DNA of 64,000 nucleotides. Origin: an uncultured Methylophilaceae bacterium. Its GTDB lineage: Bacteria; Pseudomonadota; Gammaproteobacteria; Burkholderiales; Methylophilaceae. A program made the translations under genes and the position numbers. How positions within the stretch are numbered: position 1 is the first letter of the stretch; the number at the start of each line of letters is the position of its first letter. The stretch covers positions 1-64,000 of the forward strand of contig CAIPBJ010000077.1 in NCBI GenBank assembly GCA_903863255.1, in the 5' to 3' direction. Below are positions 1 to 8,138 of this stretch, in pieces. The notes beneath the pieces were generated by a model that worked only from the letters and a program-made list of their open reading frames with translations, had not been told where the DNA came from and searched no databases.

Positions 1-118
1 AAACAACGGAATCAGACATTTCGGATATTATCCAGATGACTTTGTTCAGAATCATCCTGATATTGAAGAAATCCGACCTGAAATATCCTCTAGATATTTC
101 CCTTATCTTTCTAAATAA
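1..118 (+). CDS. pgaB: PgaB C-terminal end (partial, poly-GlcNAc deacetylase)
   Basis: An open frame enters from the left edge and stops with TAA at 116-118, giving about 38 residues that include GYYPDDFV and end in FPYLSK. The GYYPDDF segment followed by an IRPEIS-like stretch resembles the C-terminus of PgaB, the periplasmic or outer-membrane lipoprotein that deacetylates poly-beta-1,6-N-acetylglucosamine before export. It lies about 50 bases ahead of pgaC and pgaD on the same strand, which is the usual pgaABCD order. The assignment rests mostly on that position because only the tail is visible. Confidence 0.75.
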   Translation, partial: NNGIRHFGYYPDDFVQNHPDIEEIRPEISSRYFPYLSK

Positions 119-169
119 CCAGAATATTTCTTTATATTTATTAATGAGCTTATTTGATAGTTAAAACGA

Positions 170-1471
170 ATGCACCTATTAAACCTTACTATTGAAACTC
201 CTGGCAGTAGCTTTATTCAAGGAATAATGGCATTTGCATTTTATTATCCCTTGTTCATGGCCTATTTGTGGATGATCGGGGGACTGTATTATTATTTCCA
301 TTGGGAGAAAAAAGACAAAGACAGCCACAAACCGCCTTATTTCAACGACTATCCTGCCGTAACCGTAGTGGTTCCTTGCCATAACGAAGGCCTTCACGCA
401 TATGAAACTATTGATGGCCTCCTTGATCTAGATTACCCAAATTATGAAATCATTGCAGTAAATGACGGAAGCAAAGACGATACGGGAAAGATATTAGATG
501 ACATTGCCTCCAAGCATCAGAAAGTGAGAGTGATCCATTTAGCAACGAACCAGGGAAAGGCAATGGGTCTCAAGATGGCCACACTGATGTCCCAAAATGA
601 ATTTCTGGTTTGTATTGATGGGGATGCAATTCTAGATAAGGATTGCATCACCTGGATGATCCGTCATTTTATTTCAGGTCCCAGAGTAGGCGCCGTAACA
701 GGTAACCCACGCATAAGGAATCGATCCACTATTCTTGGAAAACTTCAGGTTGGTGAGTTTTCTTCCATAATTGGTTTGATTAAGCGAGCCCAAAGAATTT
801 ATGGCCGGATTTTTACTGTGTCAGGCGTCGTAGCCGCTTTTCGTAAATCCGCACTCCATCAGGTGGGCTATTGGAGCACAAATATGATTACTGAGGATAT
901 TGACATCAGTTGGAAACTTCAAACAAATCATTATGAGATTCGTTATGAGCCAAATGCAATATGCTGGATTCTAATGCCTGAAACTTTGAAAGGATTATTC
1001 AAACAACGAACACGTTGGGCTCAAGGAGGTGCTGAAGTTCTACTAAAATATGCCGATATCTTCTCATCCTGGCGTAAACGCAGAATGTGGATGGTATACA
1101 TAGAGCTTGTTACCAGCATTATCTGGGCGTATGTGATTGTAGCGATTTTTGCTCTATGGTTACTAGGGAACTTTATAACATTACCTGAAACCCTCAGAAT
1201 CAGAGACATCCTTCCTGGCTGGAACGGAGTGATTCTGGCATTCACTTGTTTAATTCAATTCGCCGTGAGTTTGTTTATTGATAGCAGATATGAAAGAAAC
1301 ATAAGCCGATACTACTACTGGATGATCTGGTATCCAATGCTTTTCTGGATGATTTCGACAGTGAGTTCAGTCATAGGATTCCCAAGAGCAGTTTTTAGAA
1401 ATAAAAAGAACAAAGCCATTTGGACAAGCCCAGACCGAGGACTTGCAGAGAAAACCCAAAACGAAAATTAA
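170..1471 (+). CDS. pgaC: Poly-beta-1,6-N-acetyl-D-glucosamine synthase PgaC
   Basis: This is a family 2 glycosyltransferase of 433 residues, close to the usual PgaC length. It polymerises UDP-GlcNAc into the biofilm polysaccharide PNAG at the inner membrane. Visible features are an N-terminal membrane segment at about residues 18-43, the nucleotide-binding start VVVPCHNEG near 67-74, the DGD metal-binding motif at 150-152, the TED catalytic-base motif at 241-243 and the QRTRW product-binding motif at 279-283. Further hydrophobic segments follow at about 310-345, 355-370 and 385-410. It sits between pgaB and pgaD. The ATG at 170 has only a weak ribosome binding site, but the frame before it offers no better start. 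Confidence 0.95.
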   Translation: MHLLNLTIETPGSSFIQGIMAFAFYYPLFMAYLWMIGGLYYYFHWEKKDKDSHKPPYFNDYPAVTVVVPCHNEGLHAYETIDGLLDLDYPNYEIIAVNDGSKDDTGKILDDIASKHQKVRVIHLATNQGKAMGLKMATLMSQNEFLVCIDGDAILDKDCITWMIRHFISGPRVGAVTGNPRIRNRSTILGKLQVGEFSSIIGLIKRAQRIYGRIFTVSGVVAAFRKSALHQVGYWSTNMITEDIDISWKLQTNHYEIRYEPNAICWILMPETLKGLFKQRTRWAQGGAEVLLKYADIFSSWRKRRMWMVYIELVTSIIWAYVIVAIFALWLLGNFITLPETLRIRDILPGWNGVILAFTCLIQFAVSLFIDSRYERNISRYYYWMIWYPMLFWMISTVSSVIGFPRAVFRNKKNKAIWTSPDRGLAEKTQNEN

Positions 1472-1492
1472 GATGCTTCTAATTATTCAAGA

Positions 1493-1939
1493 ATGAAAAA
1501 CAATTTAATTATCGAGAATCCAAGTTTACAAAGCCTAAGCCAGCGGTATGGATGGTTTTCGGTAACTTTCCTGTTTTGGCTTATCTATGTATATCTATGG
1601 CTACCGCTCTTATCGCTATTTGCATGGTGGCTAGGGTACAAGACTTTCATACATCATATGATAGAGCTGAACGGTCAAGTAGGATTCTTCAACGTTTTAG
1701 GATTTTATCTTGTCGTAATAACCAGCCTCACCATTTCACTTGTAGGCTGGGCACGTTTGGAACTGATGCGCTTCAGGGATAAAAGCCAAAGACTTAAACC
1801 GGAACCCATTTCAGTCAAAGATGCCGCTGATTTTTACCATTTAGATGTAGCGACACTCAAGCTGCTTCAAGAAAACCGGAATGTAACCATTCATTTTGAT
1901 GAGAATGGAAATATAAAACGTTTCGAGGTCGCAGATTAA
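1493..1939 (+). CDS. pgaD: PgaD-like PNAG synthase accessory subunit
   Basis: A protein of 148 residues with two long hydrophobic segments at about 24-48 and 65-90 and a charged cytoplasmic tail. This matches PgaD, the small partner that binds PgaC and carries c-di-GMP control of PNAG synthesis in E. coli. It begins 21 bases after pgaC, so the two are almost certainly co-transcribed. Its TAA at 1937-1939 overlaps the stop of the convergent dehydratase gene. PgaD sequences are poorly conserved, so the call leans on topology and position. Confidence 0.85.
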   Translation: MKNNLIIENPSLQSLSQRYGWFSVTFLFWLIYVYLWLPLLSLFAWWLGYKTFIHHMIELNGQVGFFNVLGFYLVVITSLTISLVGWARLELMRFRDKSQRLKPEPISVKDAADFYHLDVATLKLLQENRNVTIHFDENGNIKRFEVAD

Positions 1940-2307
1940 TCATCATATTTGATGTATTTGAATCTCACATCTTCATTTGGTGTTCCTTCTAGCGCCCCAT
2001 TAAGCTTTCCAGGTTGCCAACTAACAACTTCCTCAATTTTTTTAGCGAGCTCCCAGTCTTTATTAGTGATTCCTTTTGCTGTATGCGTAGAAAGTTTCAC
2101 TATAACAAAAGCATAGGATACTGTTAGATCTGGATGATGCCATGCAGCCTCCGCCAGATGGCCTATCGTATTAACGACCATTAGTGTGGATTTCCAGCCA
2201 CTCGTTTTAAATTTCCGTCTGATCCATCCATCCTCATAATACCAATTAGGAAATTCCGAATCCAGTTTCGCTTGAATCTCTTCCGAACTATAGATGTATT
2301 CAGTCAT
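1936..2307 (-). CDS. Pterin-4a-carbinolamine dehydratase family protein
   Basis: A protein of 123 residues with the family signature EAAWHHPD (active-site His-His-Pro), followed by a THTAKGIT strand and a C-terminal DWELAKKIEEV helix. Family members dehydrate 4a-hydroxytetrahydropterins, and some act in other pterin pathways. Here it is the last gene of the minus-strand operon orf21-orf20-pabB-orf19-pcd, 17 bases after orf19. A role in making or maintaining tetrahydromethanopterin is therefore more likely than phenylalanine hydroxylation, since no phhA is visible. It converges on pgaD with overlapping stop codons and little room for a terminator. Confidence 0.85.
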   Translation of the reverse strand: MTEYIYSSEEIQAKLDSEFPNWYYEDGWIRRKFKTSGWKSTLMVVNTIGHLAEAAWHHPDLTVSYAFVIVKLSTHTAKGITNKDWELAKKIEEVVSWQPGKLNGALEGTPNEDVRFKYIKYDD

Positions 2308-2324
2308 AGCCTCTCCCTAGTTAG

Positions 2325-2951
2325 TTAATTCCATGCACAACGAACTTTCATTCCAACACGATGCATTGTTTCTTGAGAGATTCCACTAGAAAATGCAAAA
2401 TAATCGTCCTTACCTAAAATCCAGGTATGGAACCTCTGGCCAACGGTAAAGTCACCAAAATCCTTGTCCACAATGTTTTCTTTAATCAAATGTTCGATCG
2501 ACATTTGTCTTGTAAGAGGGGGTTGAGATTTAATTAAGATCAGCTGTTCAGCATTAAGTTTGGATGCGAGCCAAGCAGCCAGACTGTCCGAAGTGACATC
2601 CCAAGACTTGGGTATTTTATCGTCTGAAATAACCATCTTAGATGGAAGCCAAACAATTGCCCTGTGTTGCCAGCCTCTCTCGGCAATTTCAAGTTCGGAT
2701 TCAGCTGTAACCAACGAGGGATTGAGGTCGGCCATCAGGATCCCATACTGATCCATTGCCATTACAGCCATCCTATGTGCTGCAGAATCGCTCAGGTTGA
2801 CTTGTTTCTGGGCACGCCTAACTGCATCGGCAAATATTCCACCCCCAGGAACCAATATAACTTTCCCATCCCCGTACCGTGCAAACACATCAAGCCAATG
2901 AATTAACTCTTCAGATCCAAGAAGACTACCCCCGATTTTGATTACCCACAT
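2325..2951 (-). CDS. Amino-acid-kinase-fold protein, MfnE-like (methylotroph orf19)
   Basis: A kinase of 208 residues of the amino acid kinase superfamily. It starts with WVIKIGGSLL, the phosphate-binding loop, and has VILVPGGGIFAD near residue 32 and a DVTSDSLAAWLA segment near 118. Methylotroph clusters carry this gene as orf19 (COG2054). The archaeal homologue MfnE makes the pyrophosphorylated aminomethylfuran unit of methanofuran. By context (with MfnD- and MfnF-like genes upstream) it should phosphorylate the furan precursor of methylofuran. Similarity to uridylate or glutamate kinase is only at fold level. It starts ten bases after pabB ends. Confidence 0.82.
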   Translation of the reverse strand: MWVIKIGGSLLGSEELIHWLDVFARYGDGKVILVPGGGIFADAVRRAQKQVNLSDSAAHRMAVMAMDQYGILMADLNPSLVTAESELEIAERGWQHRAIVWLPSKMVISDDKIPKSWDVTSDSLAAWLASKLNAEQLILIKSQPPLTRQMSIEHLIKENIVDKDFGDFTVGQRFHTWILGKDDYFAFSSGISQETMHRVGMKVRCAWN

Positions 2952-2960
2952 AGATATTAC

Positions 2961-4340
2961 CTATATCTGTTTACTAAAATGTCGGATTAGTTCAAGCATG
3001 GAAGAAGCTTTATCCCATGTTTCCATATACTCCTTTTGCAATTCTGAGTCAGCTACAATGCCGCCACCTGCATAAAAACGAATTTCATTATTAGAGTATA
3101 TTGCTGTTCGAATAGCAATGTTCGTATCCATGTTTCCATCGAACCCAATATACCCAATTGCGCCACAGTATACGCCTCTTCGATTAGGCTCCAGTTCTTC
3201 GATAATTTGCATTGCTCTAAGTTTAGGCGCCCCGGTAATTGAGCCTCCAGGGAAACATCCTCTTAAGAGGTCTAAAGATGTCTTATCAGCCATTAGCTCG
3301 CCTTTAACAGTACTAACCAGATGATGAACATTTGCAAAACTTTCCAGCTTGAACAAACTCTCGGTAATAACCGACCCTGTTTTACAGCTTTTGCCAATAT
3401 CGTTTCTTAGCAAATCGACAATCATGACATTTTCAGCTTGATCTTTTAAACTGCTTAGCAATTCATTAGCATTCTTTGCATCTTGCTCGCTATCATCCGA
3501 ACGTGGCCTAGTCCCCTTGATGGGGCGAGTCTCGACCCGGTTTCCCTTGACTTGAAGAAATCGCTCAGGAGATGCTGAAAGGATTTCAAATGTTGGGAAC
3601 TTCAAATAGGCGAGAAACGGAGCAGGACTGATTTCCCTAAGGTACCGATAAGCAACCCAACCACACCCCTCAGCTTTTGCTGAGAATCTCTGTGCCAGAT
3701 TAACTTGATAACAATCCCCTTCAACAATGTAATCTTTAATTTTTTGAAAGGCTTTTTTATAACTGGTCAAATTCATATTCGATTTAACCTTTGATGTTAT
3801 TTGAAAGGTTAGCGAACTTTTCTTATGGCCATCAGAAATCCCACCAAACAAATTACAAAGTGCTTCCCATTTATTATGGGTTTTTGGATCGAACCCATGA
3901 GAAACGATCCATGCACTCCTTTTTAAATGATCTACAACTACCACCCAATCGTAAACGCCAATCATCATTTCTGGAATGTCCTCATGCTTCATTCCATTTG
4001 AAGGTACATTTTCTATTCTTCCTGATAGGTCATATGCAAAATAACCAATGGCACCTCCTTCAAATGGAAAAGTTGTCTCCCTTATTTGATATGAGGCTAA
4101 TATTCTTTTTAGTACACTAAAAGGATCTTCATCAGTCGTATCAACACTGTCGTCATGTACAACCTCTGTTCTATTATCAATAGAAGAAACCTTTATGAAT
4201 GGATCAGCTGCAATTATGTCATATCGTCCATATTGGCTTCCAGGATGGCCGCTATCTAAAAAAACCGCCCATGGCCTATCGTGAATAAGTGAAAAAAGTT
4301 TAGAACTGTCAGAAAAGTACGGTATTTCTGATTTAAGCAT
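2961..4340 (-). CDS. pabB: Aminodeoxychorismate synthase component I PabB
   Basis: A chorismate-utilising enzyme of 459 residues that aminates chorismate to 4-amino-4-deoxychorismate, the source of p-aminobenzoate. The motif PIKGTRPR at about 273-280, with lysine 275, is diagnostic of PabB; anthranilate synthase has PIAGT there. The GGGIVADS and CFPGGSITGAPK motifs of the chorismate-binding domain are also present. It sits inside the cofactor operon, with its ATG directly next to the orf20 stop. That makes sense because MptG (15528-16526) consumes p-aminobenzoate for methanopterin, in addition to folate synthesis. The amidotransferase partner PabA and the lyase PabC are not in the window. Confidence 0.93.
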   Translation of the reverse strand: MLKSEIPYFSDSSKLFSLIHDRPWAVFLDSGHPGSQYGRYDIIAADPFIKVSSIDNRTEVVHDDSVDTTDEDPFSVLKRILASYQIRETTFPFEGGAIGYFAYDLSGRIENVPSNGMKHEDIPEMMIGVYDWVVVVDHLKRSAWIVSHGFDPKTHNKWEALCNLFGGISDGHKKSSLTFQITSKVKSNMNLTSYKKAFQKIKDYIVEGDCYQVNLAQRFSAKAEGCGWVAYRYLREISPAPFLAYLKFPTFEILSASPERFLQVKGNRVETRPIKGTRPRSDDSEQDAKNANELLSSLKDQAENVMIVDLLRNDIGKSCKTGSVITESLFKLESFANVHHLVSTVKGELMADKTSLDLLRGCFPGGSITGAPKLRAMQIIEELEPNRRGVYCGAIGYIGFDGNMDTNIAIRTAIYSNNEIRFYAGGGIVADSELQKEYMETWDKASSMLELIRHFSKQI

Positions 4341-5396
4341 TTAGTTATCAATTACTAAAGAAGCTAATGCATAGGCAGGGAAACAAGCACTTGACCAACT
4401 ACTTAAACGTTTATCGTCACTTTTAACAAGATTGGAAACATTCATATAAGGCAAGCCAATCTGCTTGGCTAATGATTCAACAACAAAAGCACCAACTCCT
4501 GCACCTATTAAGGGTATTGGTTCTCGAGATGAAGTTCTGGACAAATGAAGCAGCGAGGTCCTTCTTAATTGTTCAAATTGAATACCTCGAAAATACCTTG
4601 CAAGGTCTTTCCATTTCTCCATGGGAACATCTTCAAAGTCGTGTCCAATCATCCTTGCAAGTCTTCTAGCAGAGGATTCGGAGGACTTATTCGTACCATC
4701 AGCGGTTTCACACATATCATAACTTGCATCCAACTCACCCGTTAATCGGTAAATATCTGCAGTTGTAGCAAAATATTCTGAAACTATATTCGTCCATTTA
4801 CCTAAAAAAGGCACTTTTCCTCCGAACGTCATTAACGGCGTTCTGACGACGCCTGTATAAATTAATTCTTCAGTTTCCAATCGTTCAGCATCCGAGAAAC
4901 CCATAACCTTTGTTTGACTATTCTCTATTAGAATGAAATCCGATGTTGTGCTCCCAATATCTATAAATAAGCCATGGCTTATTTTTTTTGCAAGATAAGA
5001 AGCACTGGCTAGCCAATTTGCTGAAGCAATGGATTTTGTTTTATATGGAACGTCCGCAATCGCTACCAGCCCTTCAAGTCCAGCATAGAAACGTATTTTG
5101 CCTTCAAGTAATTGGCTCACCATGTCCGCAATCATCAAAACGCCTTCACTTCTGTCATTAAAGATATCGACTAGCTCTCCTGTCATGGTAATAACATGGG
5201 ATTGAGGTAAGCAGTTAATCTGATCCAGGATAGTCTGGATCGCCTTACCTAAATTATCGATCCCTTTCCAAAGGGGGCACGATACCTGCCTAACCTCCAG
5301 CACAATACCATCTTTATCTACTAACGCAGCCTTGACATGTGCCCCACCTAAATCCCAACCAAGAACATAACCTAACATGGCATATTGATTATTCAT
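4341..5396 (-). CDS. H4MPT-linked C1 pathway protein, MfnF-like (orf20)
   Basis: A protein of 351 residues with an actin-like/hydantoinase-type ATPase fold. Phosphate-1 motif GWDLGGAHVKAA lies at about 13-24 and phosphate-2 motif DIGSTTSDF at 146-154. It corresponds to orf20 of methylotroph clusters (COG1548). The archaeal homologue MfnF joins the furan pyrophosphate to gamma-glutamyl-tyramine, giving the methanofuran core. The start overlaps the end of orf21 by eight bases and its stop abuts pabB, so translational coupling is likely. The bacterial activity has to be inferred from the archaeal enzyme. Confidence 0.85.
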   Translation of the reverse strand: MNNQYAMLGYVLGWDLGGAHVKAALVDKDGIVLEVRQVSCPLWKGIDNLGKAIQTILDQINCLPQSHVITMTGELVDIFNDRSEGVLMIADMVSQLLEGKIRFYAGLEGLVAIADVPYKTKSIASANWLASASYLAKKISHGLFIDIGSTTSDFILIENSQTKVMGFSDAERLETEELIYTGVVRTPLMTFGGKVPFLGKWTNIVSEYFATTADIYRLTGELDASYDMCETADGTNKSSESSARRLARMIGHDFEDVPMEKWKDLARYFRGIQFEQLRRTSLLHLSRTSSREPIPLIGAGVGAFVVESLAKQIGLPYMNVSNLVKSDDKRLSSWSSACFPAYALASLVIDN

Positions 5397-6393
5397 CGAT
5401 GATTACATTTTCAATTAAACGAGGCAGTTCAGGCATTTTAAATACCTTATTATAGAACAACTCTGGAAACATGAATTCCAGAATCAATTTAGCAGGATTC
5501 ATACCTAAAGCCTGATTCAAACCCACATAGGAGGTGGTTATTCGTGGATTAATCTCTAAAAAGTGATATTCCTTATTTTTCACCATAAGATCAATGCCAA
5601 CATAACCTGCAAGCCCGGGAAATAATTCGACTATCTTTTTTACGAAGCATTCAAAATTGTCCCAATGCTCACTTAAGCCATTTACTATGCTACCTTGATA
5701 TTTAAAATAATTGTCTGCTAGGGATACTTTTTGTAAATTACAAGACAATAAATGGAAGGATCCATGATTACACATTATGGAAACACTTGCAGGCTGACCA
5801 TGAAGAAATCGTTGAAAGACATGTGTAAATTCTCGTCCTTCACTTAGCCATCTTTTCAACTCTGCATACGATTGAAAATATCGACTATCCTCACAACCTG
5901 CCCCATCATCCAATTTACCAACCCATCCCTCTTCATCATAAATATAGGGATTATCCAAGTACTTATATGTTGGATTAGAGTTAAATCCAGCATCTTTCAA
6001 ATAATTGTATGTGGCGTATTTACTAGAGGTAATTCGAATTGTGTCTGCACCACTCCCAATTAGAATTTTTCCATTTTTTTCAATTAGCTCGGTTAATTGC
6101 AATAATATGCCATGTGTTTCAGGTGCAACTGGCCAAACAGCGTCCGAATTGACTATACAATCTTCCCAGATTTTCCAAACGTTATCTCCTGAATATATAG
6201 GGATAGATTCACTAACATAGCTAGACTGTTTTAACCTCGAATCATGCGTAGTAAAGATCTGGAAATTTGGAATCTCTGACAAATCACGCAATAAAGATTC
6301 GCTCATTAAATAGCCTTCCTGGAAAAGGCCTGAATTTAAAATATCCCCGCGCATCCCACCTGCAGTGATAAACTCACATACAAATATTCTCAA
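5389..6393 (-). CDS. ATP-grasp ligase, MfnD-like (orf21)
   Basis: An ATP-grasp enzyme of 334 residues (COG1821 type). It starts MRIFVCEFITAGGM, has WVGKLDDGAGCED near the middle and the metal-binding FLEINPRITTSYVG motif near residue 277. Archaeal MfnD ligates glutamate to tyramine in methanofuran synthesis, so this is the probable tyramine or aryl-amine glutamate ligase for methylofuran. It is the first gene of the minus-strand operon. The start is TTG at 6393; no ATG is available in the frame nearby. It is only 17 bases from the divergent ATG of orf22. Confidence 0.83.
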   Translation of the reverse strand: MRIFVCEFITAGGMRGDILNSGLFQEGYLMSESLLRDLSEIPNFQIFTTHDSRLKQSSYVSESIPIYSGDNVWKIWEDCIVNSDAVWPVAPETHGILLQLTELIEKNGKILIGSGADTIRITSSKYATYNYLKDAGFNSNPTYKYLDNPYIYDEEGWVGKLDDGAGCEDSRYFQSYAELKRWLSEGREFTHVFQRFLHGQPASVSIMCNHGSFHLLSCNLQKVSLADNYFKYQGSIVNGLSEHWDNFECFVKKIVELFPGLAGYVGIDLMVKNKEYHFLEINPRITTSYVGLNQALGMNPAKLILEFMFPELFYNKVFKMPELPRLIENVIIDE

Positions 6394-6410
6394 GCTATAC
6401 TTTCTTAAAT

Positions 6411-7118
6411 ATGGAAATTATTCCAGTAATTGATTTATTGAATGGACAAGTTGTCCATGCCAAATTGGGAGACCGTCAAAACTACAAACCCATTTGTTCG
6501 TCACTGTGCAAATCAAGCAAAATCTCTGAAGTAATTGAATCCATTAAAAATCTATATGCATTCACTAACATTTATGTTGCTGATATCGATGCAATACAAG
6601 AAAAAGGTAGCCATTTAAAAGAAATATCGGAAATTAGGAGAAATTGGCCGGATATCAATATTTGGTTGGATGCAGGTGTCACTACCTCTAAGCATATTAT
6701 AGAACTTCAGGATCAGGGTATCAATATTGTCCTTGGAACTGAAAGTATCATAAATTTAAGTCAATACTCGGAATTGGCCTCGGCTTCAGAAAACGATCAT
6801 ATTTTATCGTTGGACTTTCGAAACAACGCATACACTGGACCTATAGAGCTAGTTGAAACCAATAATCACTGGCCTAACCTGACAATTATAATGTCGTTAA
6901 ATAAAGTTGGCAGTAATGAAGGACCGGATTTGCATAGACTGAAAGAACTAAAAATAATAGCCCAAAAAAGACGTATCTATGCCGCAGGCGGAATAAGAGA
7001 TTTGAACGATTTGAAAAAACTGAAATCCATCGGGGTACATGGTGTGCTCATAGCCAGTTCTCTTCACAATGGCATGATTAACGCAAAAGACATCCATTTT
7101 GCTTTCAACCAATTGTAG
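6411..7118 (+). CDS. HisA-like TIM-barrel protein of H4MPT/methylofuran clusters (orf22)
   Basis: A (beta/alpha)8 protein of 235 residues related to phosphoribosylformimino-AICAR isomerase. It starts MEIIPVIDLLNGQVVHAKLGDR, has NIYVADIDAI and WLDAGVTT strands, and a C-terminal AAGGIRD phosphate-binding loop. It belongs to the COG1411 subgroup found with methanofuran/methanopterin genes (orf22), not to the histidine operon: no other his pathway genes surround it apart from a distant hisC. The HisA fold suggests an isomerisation of a phosphorylated sugar or aminosugar intermediate, but I know of no established reaction. It is transcribed away from orf21, and its stop is followed by a strong inverted repeat. 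Confidence 0.82.
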   Translation: MEIIPVIDLLNGQVVHAKLGDRQNYKPICSSLCKSSKISEVIESIKNLYAFTNIYVADIDAIQEKGSHLKEISEIRRNWPDINIWLDAGVTTSKHIIELQDQGINIVLGTESIINLSQYSELASASENDHILSLDFRNNAYTGPIELVETNNHWPNLTIIMSLNKVGSNEGPDLHRLKELKIIAQKRRIYAAGGIRDLNDLKKLKSIGVHGVLIASSLHNGMINAKDIHFAFNQL

Positions 7119-7153
7119 ATAGAATTCAGATACATTCATTTAAATTAACGAAA

Positions 7154-7188
7154 TTAATGCACCCTTGAATTTCCTAAGGGTGCATTAA
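7154..7188. terminator. Bidirectional terminator between orf22 and fae
   Basis: A perfect 13-bp inverted repeat (7154-7166 and 7176-7188) with a 9-base loop lies in the 131-base gap between the convergent stops of orf22 and fae. On the minus strand the stem is followed by a T-rich stretch, so it probably ends fae transcription. In the other direction the T-tract is weak. Confidence 0.75.
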
Positions 7189-7249
7189 CTTAATCATCAA
7201 CCAATAACTAAATTGTAACTGACTGAATTAGAGTGCTGGGATATAAAAT

Positions 7250-7789
7250 CTAGTTCTTTGCGGCAAAAGGATGAGCTGTTTCTTTGTATGTTTTCACCAC
7301 ATCGGCCACTTTTGGTTCACGCGCAATTGCATTTTTCAATGCTTGCTTAGTAGCGCGGTAATTCCAATCCTGAATACGTTCATCAATATCAGCGCGACTA
7401 TCGATAAAGACACCAACACAAATGAAAACATTATCTGCTTCATCTTGCGGAATTGTTCCATCAGCCACGCAATCCATCACTGCCATGGCTACGCCTCTTT
7501 GAGCTGGACCAAACATTTGAACAGCTTGGCGACCGTTTTTAATCGTTACTTTATTAAACATGACAGTAGCAGGCTTAACCATCATATTAGGAGCAACAAT
7601 AGCCAGCAAGCCATTAACACCAAATTTTTGATCCGTTAATGTTCTACAGAATGCATCTTCTGCAGCACTTCCACGTGGCCCTAAAATCAAGTCAATATGC
7701 GCAACGTTAAGCAAGTCCAATCCACTGTGATCAGGACGCTCTTCAATAACAAGTGCCTCACCTACTAATACACGATCAATGACAGCCAT
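7250..7789 (-). CDS. fae: Formaldehyde-activating enzyme Fae
   Basis: Fae condenses formaldehyde with tetrahydromethanopterin to give methylene-H4MPT in the cytoplasm. The protein of 179 residues shows the family core VAHIDLILGPRG (catalytic histidine 31), LLAIVAPNMMVKP, FNKVTI and AVQMFGPAQRGVAMAV, ending HPFAAKN. A longer frame begins with TTG at 7801. I choose the ATG at 7789 because a GGAG sits at 7796-7799, seven bases ahead of it, and family members begin MAxI. The gene stands alone between terminators, with a structured leader, as suits a very abundant protein. Confidence 0.97.
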   Translation of the reverse strand: MAVIDRVLVGEALVIEERPDHSGLDLLNVAHIDLILGPRGSAAEDAFCRTLTDQKFGVNGLLAIVAPNMMVKPATVMFNKVTIKNGRQAVQMFGPAQRGVAMAVMDCVADGTIPQDEADNVFICVGVFIDSRADIDERIQDWNYRATKQALKNAIAREPKVADVVKTYKETAHPFAAKN

Positions 7790-8138
7790 TTTTTTCTCCA
7801 AATATCAAAGTTTCCGCGGAAACAAATAAGTACCACTTTATTAGTGGCACCAGCCTAACAAACGTCTGTTGGACGTATAAACTTAGAACGGATGACAGTT
7901 TATCTCATTAAACAAGCGTTTTGCTATACAAATTCACCTTCATAAAAATATGTATGAACCGATTCTGAAATATAGCTTGTTATTAAACTTCCAAATGATG
8001 AATAAATGCTATTTTTACAATTCAATTCATCAGATAAAAAACAAATAAATGCTAGCGCCTTTTGATTACAATAATTTTAAACCGCAGCTAATATACTGAT
8101 TAATCATTCAATTAATACTGCGGTCTCAAACTTTCGAC
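7790..8138 (-). promoter_or_regulatory. Long structured upstream region of fae
   Basis: This gene-free stretch of 349 bases holds the fae promoter and leader and the end of phi. Close to fae, in the transcribed direction, are three successive hairpins: GACGT/ACGTC arms with a five-base loop (about 7862-7876), an eight-bp stem with arms around CCACT/AGTGG (about 7830-7850) and a perfect 14-bp palindrome at 7810-7823 only about ten bases before the GGAG. No clean sigma70 -35/-10 pair was found by eye. The part near 8081-8124 is the phi terminator listed separately. Confidence 0.5.
8081..8124 (-). terminator. Terminator-like hairpin after phi
   Basis: Arms ACCGCAG (8081-8087) and CTGCGGT (8118-8124) enclose a 30-base loop that can itself fold (ATTAA/TTAAT). 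In the phi direction the stem is followed by an AT-rich TTTAAAATTATT stretch. The long loop makes this a weaker terminator than the others. Confidence 0.5.

Noticed and set aside
2325-2951. Annotation as uridylate or glutamate kinase
   Set aside because: Only the superfamily fold agrees; the shorter length and the cofactor operon point to the MfnE-like group.
6411-7118. Annotation as hisA of the histidine pathway
   Set aside because: The neighbours are cofactor genes and the sequence fits the COG1411 subgroup; histidine synthesis is not implied.
7271-7639. Antisense open frame of 122 codons opposite fae
   Set aside because: Cys/His/Ile-rich shadow of the fae coding strand with no start signal.
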